From assembly GCF_007990755.1 (NCBI RefSeq), contig NZ_BJXA01000002.1, positions 248,001 through 312,000 on the forward strand: DNA of 64,000 nt. Direction: 5' to 3'. The DNA is from Nocardia ninae NBRC 108245. GTDB taxonomy: Bacteria > Actinomycetota > Actinomycetes > Mycobacteriales > Mycobacteriaceae. The notes beneath the pieces are model-generated. The model worked only from the letters and a program-made list of their open reading frames with translations. It was not told the origin of the DNA and ran no database searches. Shown in pieces: positions 50,348 to 62,785 of this stretch; positions within the stretch are counted from its first letter, which is position 1; every line of letters begins with the position of its first letter. A program made the translations under genes and the position numbers.

Positions 50348-51130
50348 ATGGCCGACCATGATCTGATATCCGACGACCTCGCGACGGGCCTGACGGAGTT
50401 GACCCGGACGCTGGTCGCGGCGCGCGATATCGAGCAGGCGTGGGTGGAAGTCGCCGCCATCGCCGCACGAATGGTGCCCGAGCAGCCGATGACCGGTGTG
50501 ACGCTGCGTATGGGTGGCCACGCCCGACTGGTAGCCGCCACCGATGAGCCCGTGGCGCGGATCGAGGAAGTTCAGCACCGTAGCGGGCGTGGGCCGGGGC
50601 TGGAGGCGCTCGATACCGCTGCGGCGGTGTCGGTTCCCGATGTCGGCGCCGAGCGGCGCTGGGCAGAGTGTCGCTCGGAAATGCTGGCCGTCGGTATCAG
50701 GTCCGTGCACTGCGAGCCGCTGATCGCGGACGGTCCGCCGACCGTCGCGCTGAACTTCTATTCGAAGATCCCGCACGCGTTCGACCGCCGGGCCCGCCGG
50801 CTGATCACGATCATCGCCGCGGTCGTCGCCGCGGCTACCGTGGCCGCGCGGCGGGCGGAATTGAGTGAGCAACTGCGTGCGGCGCTGGCGTCGCGGTCGG
50901 TGATCGATCAGGCGTTGGGCATCGTCATGGGGCGCGAGCGCTGCACCCGCTCGGACGCCGTGGCGATCCTCCGCGATGTCTCGCAACGTCGCAATACGAA
51001 GCTGGCGGTCGTCGCCGCCGACGTCATTCGCGGCTGTACCGGTGCCGATCCCGAGGATCTGCATTTCAACGAACCCGGCCGTCCGCCCGTGCCGCCGGGT
51101 AAACGGACGGCCGCACAGCATCCCCGGTGA
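50348..51130 (+). CDS. GAF-ANTAR regulator
   Basis: A 260-residue regulator with GAF domain at about 12-165 (VQHRSGRGPGLEALD) and ANTAR domain at about 178-235 (SVIDQALGIVMGRERCTRSD). The upstream 188 nt are AT-richer than the surroundings and contain a CCCC-GTT-GGGG mini-hairpin at about 50290-50300, so this gene has its own promoter. Confidence 0.88.
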   Translation: MADHDLISDDLATGLTELTRTLVAARDIEQAWVEVAAIAARMVPEQPMTGVTLRMGGHARLVAATDEPVARIEEVQHRSGRGPGLEALDTAAAVSVPDVGAERRWAECRSEMLAVGIRSVHCEPLIADGPPTVALNFYSKIPHAFDRRARRLITIIAAVVAAATVAARRAELSEQLRAALASRSVIDQALGIVMGRERCTRSDAVAILRDVSQRRNTKLAVVAADVIRGCTGADPEDLHFNEPGRPPVPPGKRTAAQHPR

Positions 51131-51354
51131 GAACTGTTGCCACGCCCCGACGCTACCGCGGTAGTGCCGGGGCGCCGGCCCCTCCGTCGACGTCGTGTCC
51201 CGCTTGCTGTGCGCGAAACCGGCGGTGCCCCTGCAGCTTTCATGAGCTACTCAAGGCGCGTCGTGCTGGGTTTCCTCGTTGTCGGCCGCCCCGTCGGGTC
51301 CCGGCCGCAGCAGTGCCTGCATGTCTTCACCTCCTACCCTCGTCGGAGTGTGGA

Positions 51355-52080
51355 TCAGGTAGTCGCTTCGCTGCCTTCCGGCGATAGCCCGGTGGACACC
51401 GCTTCGCTGTGCGCACTTCCGTTTTCCGCGCGAACGGGCAGGAAACCACCGTGCCGCTGATTCAGCAGGGCCACCACCTCCGCGTCGGCGACGTCGGGTA
51501 ACTCGCGGTACCACGGCCGGATCGACCCGGACAGTGGCGGTGTTTCCAGGCAGACGACGCCGTCGGCGACACCCCGCAGCGCACGCACCGCGCGCGGGGC
51601 ACCGAGCGGTGCGGCCACCACTACCCGCCGCGCACCGCGGGCCCGCGCGATCGCGACCCCTACCCGGGCGGGGGCCGTACACTTCACGCCGTCGGTGACA
51701 ACGATCACGGTGGCACCGTCGAGAGCCAGGGCGCCACCTTCGCCGCGGCAGCGAGTGACGGTGCGCCGTAACTGTTCTCGCGCCTCGCGTTGCACCGCGA
51801 GCTGCTCGGGATGGGAAACGAGCGCGCGGGCGACGACGTCCTCGTCCAGCACGCACATGTCGTGTTCGCCGAGCGCACCGAACAACAGCCACGGCTGGTA
51901 CGGGACCGCCAGTTCACACACGACCGCGATGTCCAGCCGCGCCCGCAGCACGTCGGCTACCTCGTGGGCGACCACGACACCGCCGCCACCGAGGCCGAGC
52001 AGTACCAGGTCCTGACCGCGTAAATGCCGCAGCTGCTGCGCGAGTTGGCGGCCTGCCGCACGACGATCGAGAAAAGACAT
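51355..52080 (-). CDS. Phosphoribosyltransferase-fold protein
   Basis: A 241-residue protein with the PRT fold seen in stress-linked actinobacterial phosphoribosyltransferase-domain proteins: LVLLGLGGGGVVVAHEVA near residue 25 and VIVVTDGVKCTAPARVGVAI near 125, where the PRPP-loop acidic pair is reduced to TDG. The loop change makes catalysis uncertain. ATG 52080 has GGGAG. The substrate is unknown. Confidence 0.8.
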   Translation of the reverse strand: MSFLDRRAAGRQLAQQLRHLRGQDLVLLGLGGGGVVVAHEVADVLRARLDIAVVCELAVPYQPWLLFGALGEHDMCVLDEDVVARALVSHPEQLAVQREAREQLRRTVTRCRGEGGALALDGATVIVVTDGVKCTAPARVGVAIARARGARRVVVAAPLGAPRAVRALRGVADGVVCLETPPLSGSIRPWYRELPDVADAEVVALLNQRHGGFLPVRAENGSAHSEAVSTGLSPEGSEATT

Positions 52081-52421
52081 AGCGCTCCCAAGTCCGGTGT
52101 TGCCAGGGGGTAAGCCACTCTTCGGGACTTGGAGACAGCACCGAATCTACGCCGCGCGACCAGATGGACAAACATGTTTCACAACATTTGCCAGGGTCAC
52201 CGCAAAGCTGGGCCTGATATCCCGATATCGGGGCGCGCCTGGTGCATTCGGGCAGGTGAACAGTGACCCGTCGCCCGACTGTCCGGTATGCCGTGCCGGT
52301 CCGGTCCGGGCGGCTGATCGGTTGCCGGCAGGCGCGTCGCGTCGGTCGATGGCGACGGTACCGGTCACGCGGCAACCGCTACGCCGGAGGTTTGCGCCCA
52401 ATACTTCAGGCGCGCAGACAA
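52081..52421. other. Intergenic region without a gene
   Basis: The gap between the phosphoribosyltransferase-fold gene and the katG terminator contains a perfect 12-bp palindrome CCCGATATCGGG (52221-52232) and the promoter region of the minus-strand gene. I find no convincing reading frame or RNA gene. Confidence 0.5.
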
Positions 52422-52456
52422 ATCCAGGCCGACCCCCGAAAGGGGCCGGCCTGGAT
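52422..52456 (-). terminator. katG terminator
   Basis: A 15-bp stem with one A-C mismatch and a 5-nt loop, 11 nt beyond the katG stop. On the minus strand it is followed by TTTGTCT, so it is a good intrinsic terminator. Confidence 0.85.
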
Positions 52457-52467
52457 CCGTCGATAGA

Positions 52468-55552
<3,085 letters not shown>

Positions 55553-55688
55553 CGGTACGCGCACACACGTGACTGGTGGGCAGGCGAATTCGCCTGCCCA
55601 CCAGCCTGTTTCGGGCGCACTCGGGTCGAGGCGGTGATGTTCGGCGGCGCACTGTTTGCCGGGTCGCTCGGCGGGCATCTTCCCGAGC

Positions 55689-56789
55689 ATGGAAACTCCA
55701 GCGACGGTCGGCGTCGAAGAGGAATTCTTGTTGGCCGATCCGGACACCGGCGCCCCCGTCCCCAAGAACATCGAAGTGGCTCGCACCGCCGCGGACGTCG
55801 GGGTGGAGTTGCAGCTGGAACTGACCAGTTGTCAGGTGGAAACCAGCACGGGGGTGCACTCGGACACCGCGGCACTGCTGAAGGAGCTCGGCAAACTGCG
55901 GCGTGACGTCGCGGCATGCGCCGAACGCAACGGTGCGCGCCTGCTCGCCGTGGCGGTTCCGCCTACCGTTCCCGAGGAGTACCCGATCACCGAAACGCCC
56001 CGTTATCAGCGCATTGCGCGCGAATTCGGGATGATCGCCCGTGAGCAGGGGCTGTCCGGTTGCCACGTGCACGTGGCGGTTCCGGACCGTGAAGTCGCCG
56101 TGCAGGTCAGCAACCACCTGCGGCCATGGTTGCCGGTCTACCTGGCGATGACCGCGAATTCATCGATCTATCGCGGCTCGGAAACCGGGTATGCCAGCTG
56201 GCGCAGCATTCTGTGGCGGCGGTGGCCGAGCGCGGGCCCGCCGCCGTACTTCGACTCGCTGCACGACTACGAGAGCATGGTCGACATGATGCTGTCCAGC
56301 GGCAGCATCATGGACCGGAAGATGGTCTACTGGGACGTCCGGCCGTCGGAATCCTTTCCGACTGTTGAAGTTCGGGTAAGTGACGTCCCCGCTACCGTTG
56401 CCGAAACGGCGTTGCTGGCCACGCTGGTCCGGGCAACCGTGCTGACCGCACTGGCCGAGATCGAGCAGGGGCGCACCGCGCCCGACGTACCCGCGGAGGT
56501 ACTCCGTGCCGCCTACTGGAACGCCGCGCGCTCCGGCCTCGACGGTGAGGGCCTCGACCCGCTCACCCGCCGCGTCGCACCCGTCCGCACGTTGATCGCC
56601 GGGTTGGTCGACCACACCCGATCCGCCCTCGACGAACTCGGCGCCTACCCGTTCGTCACCGACACGCTCGGCGAGTTGTCGCAGCGCGGCAACGGCGCCC
56701 GCCGCCAGCTCCGCGCCCTGCGCACCCGCGGCGAAATCACCGATGTCACAGCCGAACTCGCGGCCGCGACGTTGGAAGGCTGCCAGTGA
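55689..56789 (+). CDS. Glutamate-cysteine-ligase-family 2 (YbdK-like) carboxylate-amine ligase
   Basis: A 366-residue GCS2 protein. VGVEEEFLL at the N-terminus (ATP/metal Glu), GCHVHVAV near residue 125 and FPTVEVRVSD near 240 are the family core. These enzymes form gamma-glutamyl or other amide bonds with ATP; YbdK is a weak gamma-glutamylcysteine synthetase. ATG 55689 is inferred from the family start; the ribosome site is weak. The physiological amine is unknown. Confidence 0.88.
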   Translation: METPATVGVEEEFLLADPDTGAPVPKNIEVARTAADVGVELQLELTSCQVETSTGVHSDTAALLKELGKLRRDVAACAERNGARLLAVAVPPTVPEEYPITETPRYQRIAREFGMIAREQGLSGCHVHVAVPDREVAVQVSNHLRPWLPVYLAMTANSSIYRGSETGYASWRSILWRRWPSAGPPPYFDSLHDYESMVDMMLSSGSIMDRKMVYWDVRPSESFPTVEVRVSDVPATVAETALLATLVRATVLTALAEIEQGRTAPDVPAEVLRAAYWNAARSGLDGEGLDPLTRRVAPVRTLIAGLVDHTRSALDELGAYPFVTDTLGELSQRGNGARRQLRALRTRGEITDVTAELAAATLEGCQ

Positions 56790-56956
56790 GCGCGGCAGCG
56801 GGCGCGCCGGCCCGCCGACCCGGGGTGTTTGGGCAGGGCGATGCCGGTTACCACCCAGTAGAGGCGGATGCGTCCGGCTCATCCACGGATCGAATCAGCC
56901 GACCCCGCGATCCGGGTGCACCAGCGCATCCGGTCGCCACGTAGACGGGAGAATTC

Positions 56957-57103
56957 ATGACCCAGCAGGACGTTATCGCGCAGCTGAAGCAGGACATCAC
57001 CACGGCCGAGGACGCCGACGACAAGGCGACCGCCGATCGGCTCCGCGCCGAACTGGCGGAGGCGCAGCGCGCGGCCGGTGGGGGCGAGGAGAGTCGATCA
57101 TGA
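56957..57103 (+). CDS. Small charged helical protein, 48 residues
   Basis: A 48-residue frame with a GGGAG box before ATG 56957. The sequence (QDVIAQLKQDITTAEDADDK, then RLRAELAEAQRAAG) is a single amphipathic helix or coiled coil. It overlaps an 8-codon frame and lies 25 nt before an acyl-CoA dehydrogenase. No family recognised. Confidence 0.65.
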   Translation: MTQQDVIAQLKQDITTAEDADDKATADRLRAELAEAQRAAGGGEESRS

Positions 57104-57126
57104 CGGTGTCGATAACCGAGGTCTAG
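57100..57126 (+). CDS. Eight-codon coupling ORF
   Basis: ATG 57100 overlaps the preceding TGA (ATGA) and reads MTVSITEV before TAG. Its final codons hold the GAGG box for the acyl-CoA dehydrogenase start 2 nt later. It may only re-initiate ribosomes. Confidence 0.3.
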   Translation: MTVSITEV

Positions 57127-57128
57127 TC

Positions 57129-58508
57129 ATGGCTTTCGATCTGACCCCGACGGCGGCTCAGCACGACCTGGCCAAGCGGGCGCACGAGTTCGCGCAGGAC
57201 TGCATCAGGCCGGTCGCGCAGCATTACGACCAGGCCCAGGAGTTCCCGTGGCCGGTCCTCGAAGAGGCCGCCGAGCGCGGGTTCTACAGCCCGCTGTTCT
57301 ATCGCGACCTCATCGGTGACCCGACCGGTTTGTCGCTGCCGATGTTCATGGAGGAACTGTTCTGGGGCTGCGCGGGCATCGGGTTGGCGATCGTGATGCC
57401 CGCACTGGCCCTGTCGGCGATCGGCCAGGCCGCCACACCGGAGCAGATGTTGCAGTGGGCACCCGAATGTTTTGGCACGCCAGGAGATTTGAAGCTCGCC
57501 GCGCTCGCCATCTCCGAACCGGAGGGGGGCAGCGATGTGCGCAATCTGCGCACCAGGGCAGTCCGTGACGGGGACGACTGGATCATCGACGGCCACAAGA
57601 TGTGGATCGGCAACGGCGGCATCGCCGACGTGCACGTGGTGAACGCGGTGGTGGACCAGGAACTCGGCCATCGCGGGCAAGCACTCTTCGTAGTGCCCGG
57701 CGGCACACCAGGTTTGGAACTGGTTCGCAAACTGGACAAACTGGGTTGCCGCGCCTCGCACACCGCGGAATTGAAGTTCGACCACGTGCGCGTGCCCGCC
57801 GACAATTTGCTCGGCGGCCTCGACAAGCTCGAGCACGCCCTGGCCAAGCGGCGCGAAGCGGCTCGCGACGGCGGCCGATCGGGTTCGGTGACGCTGGGTA
57901 CCTTCGAGCAGACCCGCCCGATGGTGGCCGCGCAGGCTCTCGGAATCGCCAGGGCCGCCTTGGAATACATGACCACCTACGCGAACCGGCGCGAAGCGTT
58001 CGGCGCGCCGATCATCGACAATCAAGGCGTCTCGTTCCCCATCGCTGACCTGGCCACCCAGATCGATGCCGCGCGGTTGCTGACCTGGCGAGCGTCCTGG
58101 ATGGCGGCCAACGGGGTGCCCTTCGAGCGCGGCGAAGGATCGATGGCGAAACTGGCGGCCAGCGAGGTCGCCGTCAGAGCTACCGAACGCGCCATCCAAA
58201 CCATGGGCGGCTGGGGGTACATCACCGACCATCCGGTGGAGAAGTGGTACCGAGACGCCAAGCTGTACACCATCTTCGAGGGCACCAGCGAGATCCAGCG
58301 CATCGTCATCTCGCACGCGCTCGGCGCGGTCGACGGCAGGCCGCCGTTGCACGTCGACCTCGAGCCCTCGGGTGGGCCGCTGAACAAGATGTTCGGCCGC
58401 GGCACCGAGGTGCGCGGCCGAGCGGCGGCCTCGGCGCTGAACATGCGCGATCACGTCCCGGGGCCGATCCTGAAGGCCGCGCTCAAGATCCTGCGCCCGC
58501 CCCGCTGA
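57129..58508 (+). CDS. Acyl-CoA dehydrogenase (FadE-type)
   Basis: A 459-residue FAD-dependent dehydrogenase that forms 2-enoyl-CoA. LAALAISEPEGGSDVRNL is the FAD/substrate motif near residue 125, and the catalytic Glu is in YTIFEGTSEIQRI near 385, unlike the protein at 30888. ATG 57129 has GAGG. It is outside the IclR-type dyad set and looks like ordinary fatty-acid or branched-acid oxidation. Confidence 0.93.
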   Translation: MAFDLTPTAAQHDLAKRAHEFAQDCIRPVAQHYDQAQEFPWPVLEEAAERGFYSPLFYRDLIGDPTGLSLPMFMEELFWGCAGIGLAIVMPALALSAIGQAATPEQMLQWAPECFGTPGDLKLAALAISEPEGGSDVRNLRTRAVRDGDDWIIDGHKMWIGNGGIADVHVVNAVVDQELGHRGQALFVVPGGTPGLELVRKLDKLGCRASHTAELKFDHVRVPADNLLGGLDKLEHALAKRREAARDGGRSGSVTLGTFEQTRPMVAAQALGIARAALEYMTTYANRREAFGAPIIDNQGVSFPIADLATQIDAARLLTWRASWMAANGVPFERGEGSMAKLAASEVAVRATERAIQTMGGWGYITDHPVEKWYRDAKLYTIFEGTSEIQRIVISHALGAVDGRPPLHVDLEPSGGPLNKMFGRGTEVRGRAAASALNMRDHVPGPILKAALKILRPPR

Positions 58509-58586
58509 ATAGGTAACACCGTTTGATATTCGCGGAACCGGGAATCGCGAAGTCACATCCCGCCCGACGACCGGAGGTCCTGACTC

Positions 58587-58724
58587 ATGGCAGTGTCGCG
58601 CACCCGCCCGAACGAACCCGCTCTCATCGACAATGTCCCCGGCGTGCTCTTGACGCTGCTGTTGCTGATCGTGCTCGGCGCCCTTGTCCTCAACTACACC
58701 CTCACCGCCGCCATCCCGTACTGA
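58587..58724 (+). CDS. Small single-pass membrane protein, 45 residues
   Basis: A 45-residue protein with one strong membrane helix (GVLLTLLLLIVLGALVLNYTL) after a charged 18-residue N-terminus. ATG 58587 has GGAGG at ideal spacing, so it is probably translated. It ends 5 nt before the convergent VOC gene. Function unknown. Confidence 0.75.
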   Translation: MAVSRTRPNEPALIDNVPGVLLTLLLLIVLGALVLNYTLTAAIPY

Positions 58725-58729
58725 GGCGC

Positions 58730-59191
58730 TCAGTCCAGGCAGAATTCGTTTCCCTCGGGGTCGGTCATCACGATGTGGCCCGCCCCCAGCGGCGGCTCGG
58801 GGTCGTGGCGCTGAACTCGCTTCGCGCCCAGCGCGACCAGCCGATCGCATGCGGCCTCCAGCGCCGCCATCCGCTCCTCGCCCTGCAAGCCGGGTGCCGC
58901 GCGCACGTCGAGATGGACGCGGTTCTTGGCAACCTTGTCCTCCGGCACCTGCTGGAAGAACACCCGCGGGCCCTGCCCATCCGGATCCTCGATGGCCGAT
59001 CGCGTATTGCGCTGCTCCGGCGGCACCCCGATCCGCGCGAGGAACTCGTCCCACGCGGCCAGTGGGTCGGCATCGGCGGGCAGCTCGATGCCGGGTGGCC
59101 CGGGATGGACGTAGCCGAGCGCGTCGCGCCAGAAGGTCGACAGTGCCCGCGGGTCGTGCGCGTCGAAGGTGATCTGGATCTGGCGGCTCAT
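58730..59191 (-). CDS. VOC-superfamily protein (glyoxalase-like)
   Basis: A 153-residue protein with two beta-alpha-beta-beta-beta repeats of the vicinal-oxygen-chelate fold: IQITFDAHDPRALSTFWRDA at the start and GHIVMTDPEGNEFCLD at the end, with Glu/His metal candidates. ATG 59191 has GGAG. It is divergent from a WYL regulator across a palindrome and is likely its target. Confidence 0.88.
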   Translation of the reverse strand: MSRQIQITFDAHDPRALSTFWRDALGYVHPGPPGIELPADADPLAAWDEFLARIGVPPEQRNTRSAIEDPDGQGPRVFFQQVPEDKVAKNRVHLDVRAAPGLQGEERMAALEAACDRLVALGAKRVQRHDPEPPLGAGHIVMTDPEGNEFCLD

Positions 59192-59266
59192 CGGGCTGCT
59201 CCGTTCGTAGGTCGGTTCTGGTTCCAGACGAAGGCGTCTGCCTCCACGCGACTATCCTGACACCCC

Positions 59267-59289
59267 TAGCGGACAGTATCGGTCCGCTA
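59267..59289. promoter_or_regulatory. Palindrome between VOC and WYL-regulator genes
   Basis: TAGCGGAC and GTCCGCTA form perfect 8-bp arms around a 7-nt spacer. It is placed to control the VOC gene and the divergent regulator. Confidence 0.65.
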
Positions 59290-59314
59290 TTGCGGGCAGG
59301 CTGGGGGAGTGCAG

Positions 59315-60307
59315 ATGGCAGGCGGTGACGAGCGGGGCACGACCGAGCGGGTACTGACGCTGCTCGGCCTGCTGCAACAGCGGCCGGTGTGGACCGGTCC
59401 CGAACTCGCCGAGCGGCTCGGCGTCACCCCGCGCACGGTCCGGCGCGATGTCGAACGGCTGCGTGCGCTCGGCTATCCCGTGCACGCCAGCCACGGTGTC
59501 GGCGGCGGTTACCAACTCGGTCCGGGACAGGATCTGCCGCCGCTGCTGCTCGACGACGAAGAGGCGATCGCCACCGCGGTCTCGCTGCTCGTCGGTGCGG
59601 GTGGCGCGGTCACCGGCGCGGGCGATGCCGCGCTGCGAGCGCTGACCAAGCTCGATCGGGTGCTGCCCACCCGGCTGCGGCACGAGGTGCGCGCGCTGGC
59701 CGGCGCGGTGGAGTCGTTCGACATCGGTTATCCGCGTGTCGATTCCGAGGCGCTGATGGTCCTGGCCCGAGCCTGCCGCGACGAGGTCGAGGCGGGCTTC
59801 GACTACCCGTCTGGGGACCGAACGCGACGACGGCGGGTCGAGCCCTATCGGCTGGTCGCCTCCGACCGGCGCTGGTACCTGCTCGCCTACGACCTCGACC
59901 GCGACGACTGGCGCACCTTCCGCGTCGACCGGATGGCCGACGTGGCCGCGCGCACCTGGCGCTTCCGTCCACGCGCCGTACCGGATGCGGCCACCTACGT
60001 GCAGGAAGGGGTGGCGAGCCGGGTGTACCCACACCAGGCCCGCTTCCTCGTGCACGCCCCAGCCGACACTGTGCGCGCGCAAGTTCCGGCGTCGGCGGCC
60101 GTGGTCCACCCACGCGACGACGAACACTGCGAGCTGATCAGCGGCGCCGCCAGCCTCGACTTCGTGCTGATGCACGTGCTCCTGCTCGGCCACGACTTCG
60201 AGGTACTCGACCCGCCGGAGCTGGCCGCGCGCTGCCACACCTTCGCGCAGCGATTGCGTACGGCCGGTACAGCATTCGCGCCGTCGCCGGACATGGCTCA
60301 GTCTTGA
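59315..60307 (+). CDS. DeoR/WYL-domain transcriptional regulator (YafY-like)
   Basis: A 330-residue regulator. Residues 10-65 form a winged helix (TGPELAERLGVTPRTVRRDV) and residues 140-215 a WYL ligand domain (RRWYLLAYDLDRDDWRTFRV), with a WCX extension to 320. ATG 59315 is preferred over GTG 59309 for its spacing from GGGGGAG. It probably controls the divergent VOC gene. Confidence 0.92.
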   Translation: MAGGDERGTTERVLTLLGLLQQRPVWTGPELAERLGVTPRTVRRDVERLRALGYPVHASHGVGGGYQLGPGQDLPPLLLDDEEAIATAVSLLVGAGGAVTGAGDAALRALTKLDRVLPTRLRHEVRALAGAVESFDIGYPRVDSEALMVLARACRDEVEAGFDYPSGDRTRRRRVEPYRLVASDRRWYLLAYDLDRDDWRTFRVDRMADVAARTWRFRPRAVPDAATYVQEGVASRVYPHQARFLVHAPADTVRAQVPASAAVVHPRDDEHCELISGAASLDFVLMHVLLLGHDFEVLDPPELAARCHTFAQRLRTAGTAFAPSPDMAQS

Positions 60308-60356
60308 GCCGGGGTTCGGCGACTCAGCGCAGACCGGTCGACGCAGATCGGTCTCG

Positions 60357-61445
60357 TCACACCAGCTTGCCCGGATTCGCGGCCACTGCCCGGCGCAGCG
60401 TGGGTCGATCGGCTCGGTAGGCCGCCACCACCGACGCCAGCTCGTGCGGACTCGCCCCGTGCATGATCACCGAGTGACAGCCGAGATCGAACTCCCGCGC
60501 GATCTTGCGCACACACTGCTTCGGTGTCCCGTACGCGGCCGAGTCGAGCCATTCGTCGGGGATGAGGGCGTCGAGTTGCTCGAGTACCTCGACGGAGGCG
60601 GACGCATCGATGGGTCCGGCGGCCGCGGCGTCCAGGTAGAGCTGTGTGGTGCGAATCCGCTCCCAGACCCGGGGATCCCAGCCGTTGGCGGAGATGAGCA
60701 CGTCGGCGTAGGCCTGTAGGTAGGTGGCCAGCCGGCCCGTCCGCCGCCGCAGTTGGTCCTCTTCGGAGAGCGCGTCGCTCGCGGTCGCCAAGCACGACCA
60801 GATCCGGACACTGTCCGGGTCCTTGCCTGCCCGTTCGGCCCCACGGCGCACCGCCGCAACGGATTTCGCGGTGGCCTCGTCCGAGAAGAAGGTGTGCAGG
60901 ACGACGAAGTCGCCGATCTCGCCGGCGAGCTCGAGGGTCTTCGGGCCGACCGCGACGAAGCCGATCGGGGGCGCGTCGGCGAGTCCGTTCTGGTGGTACA
61001 GGACCGGCCACGAACCGGCGGGTCCCCGGTGATCGATGATGGTCTCGCCGGCCCAGAGGCGGCGCAGAATTCCGACGAAGTCGCGCAGTTGTGCGCCGGT
61101 GACCGCGGGCAGGCCGATCGCCTTCCAGTTCGCCGCCATGCCGCGGCCGAAGGCCATGGCGTATCGACCCTCGCTGATGGCCTGCATCGTCGAACCGATG
61201 GTCGCGGTGACCATCGGGTGCCGGGTGTGATGATTCGTGGCCGCCGCCGCGATGCCCAGGGTGGTCGTGCACGCGGCGACGCCACCGGACAGCACCGCGG
61301 AGTCCTTGACGGTCATCCGTTCACCGATCATGCACGAGCCCAGACCGATCTCTTCTGCGGTGCGTGCCTCCGGGAACAGCACCCGAGCGTCGGCGGGATG
61401 GCGGGTAATGCAGTAGTAAGCCAGTTCGTTCAGTTGCTCGATCAC
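60357..61445 (-). CDS. Luciferase-like (F420-dependent type) oxidoreductase
   Basis: A 362-residue TIM-barrel protein of the bacterial luciferase superfamily, in the branch that commonly uses F420 in actinobacteria. TNHHTRHPMVTATIGSTMQA and GRGMAANWKAIGL near residue 100 are typical cofactor-side segments; GKDPDSVRIWSCL follows near 205. GTG 61445 has GGGAG. It lies 52 nt behind an APH-like gene and probably shares its transcript. Substrate unknown. Confidence 0.85.
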   Translation of the reverse strand: MIEQLNELAYYCITRHPADARVLFPEARTAEEIGLGSCMIGERMTVKDSAVLSGGVAACTTTLGIAAAATNHHTRHPMVTATIGSTMQAISEGRYAMAFGRGMAANWKAIGLPAVTGAQLRDFVGILRRLWAGETIIDHRGPAGSWPVLYHQNGLADAPPIGFVAVGPKTLELAGEIGDFVVLHTFFSDEATAKSVAAVRRGAERAGKDPDSVRIWSCLATASDALSEEDQLRRRTGRLATYLQAYADVLISANGWDPRVWERIRTTQLYLDAAAAGPIDASASVEVLEQLDALIPDEWLDSAAYGTPKQCVRKIAREFDLGCHSVIMHGASPHELASVVAAYRADRPTLRRAVAANPGKLV

Positions 61446-61497
61446 GAGAACGCTGCTCCCACAGGATGTTCGGGACGATGGATGGCGACGGGGTCGA

Positions 61498-62631
61498 TCA
61501 GGCGCCGACTTCGGCGAGCAGCTGTTCGACGAGCGAGCGGTGATGGAACAGCGTCTCGATGTCGTCCGGGCGCGCTATCTCGCCGAAGTGGATCTGCCGT
61601 CCACCCGAGCGCATGAAGACGACGCAGTAGTTGAGGGCGGCGTACAGCGTGTACCAGGTGAGGTCACCGACCTGCACGCCCGAGTACTCGCGGTAGGTCG
61701 CGAGTACTTCCTCCGTGCGCAGAAAGTCCGGCATTCCGGGCAAGCCGAAAGTGTTGGCGATCGTCTGAAAAACGCGATGCGCGAACACCAGCCAGGCCAG
61801 GTCCATCTCGCGGGGGCCGATCGTCGACAGTTCCCAGTCGAGCACCGCGACGGGCTCGAAGTCTCGGTACATGCAATTGCCGATGCGGGCATCGCCCCAC
61901 GAGAGGACGGCCTCGGCGGCCGAGGTTTCGGGCAGATTCGCGGTGAGCCACACCAGGATCCGCTCCGCCAGCGGCGACCGCCCGGAGTCGCGGGCGGCGA
62001 ACTCATACCAACTCCTGGCGCGATTCAGGGTTCGTTCGAGCGGGCTCGCGCCGGGGTGGCGCGGGTCGAGAAAAGCGAAGGCGCTCGGCGCATCCGGGAT
62101 GGCGTGCAATGCGGCGAGCGTCTGGATCGTGCTTCGCTGGAGTCGGTGCTGCTGCTCGGGGCTTGCGTCGAAAAGCCAGTTGTCGCCGAAGGTGTAGGGC
62201 ATGACATCCGGCGGCACCACCCCGTCGACGCGGTCCATCAGCAGGAAGGGCGTGCCGAGCACCTCGCCGGTCGGTTCGATGAACCGTACGCGCGGAACAG
62301 GGACGTCGCTGGCCTCGGCCACGATGCGCATGACGTCGAACTGATCCTGCATGGCGTAGTGCTCGAGCACGGGGAAGTCGCCGGGGGCGGGCACCATTCG
62401 AGCGATCAGGTCGGTGACCTGTGCGACGCCGGATTCGGTCCAGCTCAGCTGGAGCACCAGCGTCTCCGCCGACATACCGTTGCTGTCGATGCCGGACCGC
62501 AGAGCGACCTTCGGATCGGCGGGCACCGGCAACCGGCCGGCGAGCCACTCGGTGAGGCGCGGGATCAGCGTGCTGGTTTCGCGGCTGCTGCGTTGCAGTC
62601 GCATGCCCGGCTCGGCCGGTGGTGTTGACAT
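61498..62631 (-). CDS. Aminoglycoside-phosphotransferase-fold kinase (FadE-associated type)
   Basis: A 377-residue APH/choline-kinase-fold protein. The Brenner motif reads SWGDARIGNCMYR near residue 255 (Ser-Trp in place of His), and VLDWELSTIG is the metal-binding DW motif. This branch often neighbours acyl-CoA dehydrogenases and may phosphorylate a hydroxyacyl-CoA or alcohol. ATG 62631 has AGGGG. Confidence 0.88.
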   Translation of the reverse strand: MSTPPAEPGMRLQRSSRETSTLIPRLTEWLAGRLPVPADPKVALRSGIDSNGMSAETLVLQLSWTESGVAQVTDLIARMVPAPGDFPVLEHYAMQDQFDVMRIVAEASDVPVPRVRFIEPTGEVLGTPFLLMDRVDGVVPPDVMPYTFGDNWLFDASPEQQHRLQRSTIQTLAALHAIPDAPSAFAFLDPRHPGASPLERTLNRARSWYEFAARDSGRSPLAERILVWLTANLPETSAAEAVLSWGDARIGNCMYRDFEPVAVLDWELSTIGPREMDLAWLVFAHRVFQTIANTFGLPGMPDFLRTEEVLATYREYSGVQVGDLTWYTLYAALNYCVVFMRSGGRQIHFGEIARPDDIETLFHHRSLVEQLLAEVGA

Positions 62632-62785
62632 TGGTCGCCCCTGACAAGATCGCGAACGGTAAGGCAACCTTCGGCCTGCCCGATCGCGAGTGTCAACAAG
62701 CGTTCTCGATGAATGGGACCTGGTGCAGGCGGGCCGCGATCGCCTCGACCGGACCCGGCCTGCACTCAGTGCTTCGGCATAGGCG

